Origin: Coprobacillus sp.
GTDB taxonomy: Bacteria > Bacillota_I > Bacilli_A > RFN20 > CAG-826
Length of the DNA stretch: 7,102 nt
Direction: 5' to 3'
Assembly: GCA_021203745.1 (NCBI GenBank)
Contig: JAJQAP010000019.1
Coordinates: 1-7,102, forward strand
Shown: one piece after another, positions 6,178 through 7,102 of the stretch
Position numbering within the stretch: position 1 is the first letter of the stretch
Layout of the letters: each line of letters starts with the position of its first letter
Program-made: the position numbers and the translations under genes
The notes under the pieces: generated by a model
Told to the model about the DNA's origin: nothing
Seen by the model: the letters and a program-made list of their open reading frames with translations, nothing else
Databases searched by the model: none

Positions 6178-6183
6178 AGGAAG
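6178..6183 (+). promoter_or_regulatory. Ribosome binding site of the ATPase gene
   Basis: AGGAAG lies 8 nt before the ATG at 6192 and supports that start. It would sit at the very 5' end of the predicted transcript. Confidence 0.7.
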
Positions 6184-6191
6184 TAAAAAAT

Positions 6192-7102
6192 ATGATACTA
6201 AATGTCAGAATTAATAACTTCATGGTCTTTTCTAATGATGTTGAGATGTCTTTTGAAGCGGATATGCACACCAAAAAGTTTATGGAAAATGTCTACAGCC
6301 AAAATAACTTTAACGTCGTTAAAAGTGCAGTTATATACGGGGCAAATAACGTCGGAAAAACATGTGTCTTAGAGGCGATACGCTTTATCAAGGGAATTAT
6401 GAGGGGAGAAGCCTTTATCCCCCCTAGTGGTGATTTATTTAACATTTACACTGAGTCTAATGAGTTAGCGCTTGGTATAACCTTTATGTTAGATAATGAT
6501 GTCTATTCTTTTGATTTTAAATACCTTGTAGATCGCACCTCTAAAGAAGGGATTGTTACATATGAATCTCTTAAAGAGGTTAGTATCGATAAAACAAAGA
6601 AGCAAAAAGAGAAACTTATCTATACGAGAGATATAAATAGTGATTCTAAATTTATTAACTCAACATATCTCACTAAGTTAATGAAAGAAGTACCACATGA
6701 ATCCATCTTTCTCTATCAAGTTGAACCACAAAATAAGGACGCTAAAGAGATTATAGATAAATATAGAGATATATTTAGTCGATTTACCGATAGTGTAGAA
6801 ACAGTGAGACTCACAACCTTACAACTCTCTAAAACAATCGATTACCTTAAAAAAGATGGCGTGGAGGCTAAACTAATTAAAGAACTTGTATGCTCAATAG
6901 ACACAGATATCTCTGATATCTCTTATAAAGAAGATGATATTAATCTACCGGTATTAGAGGATATAGAAGATGCCTCGATTAGAGAAAAGAGATCGAAAGA
7001 ACTATTATCTCTTGTAAGTGTACATAATGGTAAAGAAGTACGTTCAATGCTTTATGACTCAAGAGGGACAAAAGAGATTATCGCTCTCGCGGGTTATATT
7101 GT
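6192..7102 (+). CDS. AAA/ABC-like ATPase, OLD/abortive-infection type, 3' end beyond the window
   Basis: The reading frame stays open from the ATG to the window end, giving 303 complete codons. The N-terminus (MILNVRINNFMVFSNDVEMSF) is the opening strand pair of SMC-like/OLD-type ATPases, followed by Walker A GANNVGKT at residues 50-57. A charged middle region (about 130-270) probably forms the inserted coiled-coil or helical part. DSRGTKEI (289-296), near the cut end, fits the signature segment seen before the Walker B half in this group (AAA_15/AAA_21 style). Proteins of this type are often abortive-infection or other phage-defence ATPases, sometimes with a C-terminal Toprim-like nuclease; that half is missing, so the effector cannot be stated. 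Codon use resembles the sugar operon more than the nuclease-like gene. It has its own promoter, so it is probably not read from the small RNAs. Confidence 0.9.
   Translation, partial: MILNVRINNFMVFSNDVEMSFEADMHTKKFMENVYSQNNFNVVKSAVIYGANNVGKTCVLEAIRFIKGIMRGEAFIPPSGDLFNIYTESNELALGITFMLDNDVYSFDFKYLVDRTSKEGIVTYESLKEVSIDKTKKQKEKLIYTRDINSDSKFINSTYLTKLMKEVPHESIFLYQVEPQNKDAKEIIDKYRDIFSRFTDSVETVRLTTLQLSKTIDYLKKDGVEAKLIKELVCSIDTDISDISYKEDDINLPVLEDIEDASIREKRSKELLSLVSVHNGKEVRSMLYDSRGTKEIIALAGYI

Noticed and set aside
5883..6191. Copies 2 and 3 as a tandem riboswitch controlling the ATPase gene
   Set aside because: The ATPase has its own consensus extended -10 promoter at 6164-6171, downstream of both copies, and each copy ends in a full terminator with no obvious antiterminator. 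A minor read-through role is not excluded.

Overview
The window reads as part of a chromosome from a moderately AT-rich, low-GC Gram-positive bacterium of the Bacilli / former Tenericutes kind, probably gut- or plant-polymer-associated. The basis is strong AGGAGG-type ribosome binding sites, sigma-A-like promoters, tightly packed co-directional genes, use of AGA for arginine and of TGG (not TGA) for tryptophan, and an MsmK/UgpC-type sugar transporter ATPase next to a galactanase. The lineage is an inference from style, not from a marker gene. Every supported gene is on the + strand.

Region 1 (28-4989) is a sugar-use operon: (i) a MalK/UgpC/MsmK-type ABC ATPase with an unusual charged coiled-coil tail of about 200 residues; (ii) a 608-residue protein resembling DUF3863-type proteins, probably a carbohydrate-active protein; (iii) an 86-residue zinc-ribbon protein; (iv) a family GH53 endo-beta-1,4-galactanase with no signal peptide. 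Gaps are 8 nt, a 28-nt overlap and a 1-nt overlap, and a clear intrinsic terminator ends the unit at 5011-5044. The likely theme is import of galactan-type oligosaccharides and their cleavage inside the cell.

Region 2 (5040-6082) is the most interesting part. It holds three copies of a structured RNA unit of about 80 nt (5073-5152, 5883-5966, 6000-6082). Each ends in an identical GGATCA/TGATCC terminator stem followed by a T-run. Copies 1 and 2 each have a good promoter whose -10 box ends exactly 5 nt before the conserved sequence, so they look like free-standing small RNA genes. The terminator loop can pair with a segment just upstream, and one position covaries (G-C in copies 1 and 2, A-U in copy 3), pointing to a pseudoknotted fold. 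Between copies 1 and 2 lies a 207-residue gene with very different, T-rich codon use. It carries an FLHLTG motif and a layout that resemble PBECR4-type (barnase/EndoU/colicin/RelE-like) nuclease domains. Its ribosome binding site is buried in a perfect 8-bp hairpin. Small RNA, then terminator, then toxin-like RNase is the layout of type III toxin-antitoxin loci, so a new RNA-nuclease module is the leading hypothesis.

Region 3 (6166-7102) has a perfect extended -10 promoter and the first 303 complete codons of an AAA/ABC-like ATPase of the OLD/abortive-infection kind (Walker A GANNVGKT), cut by the window end. It makes the 3' half look like a defence or accessory island placed behind the sugar operon.
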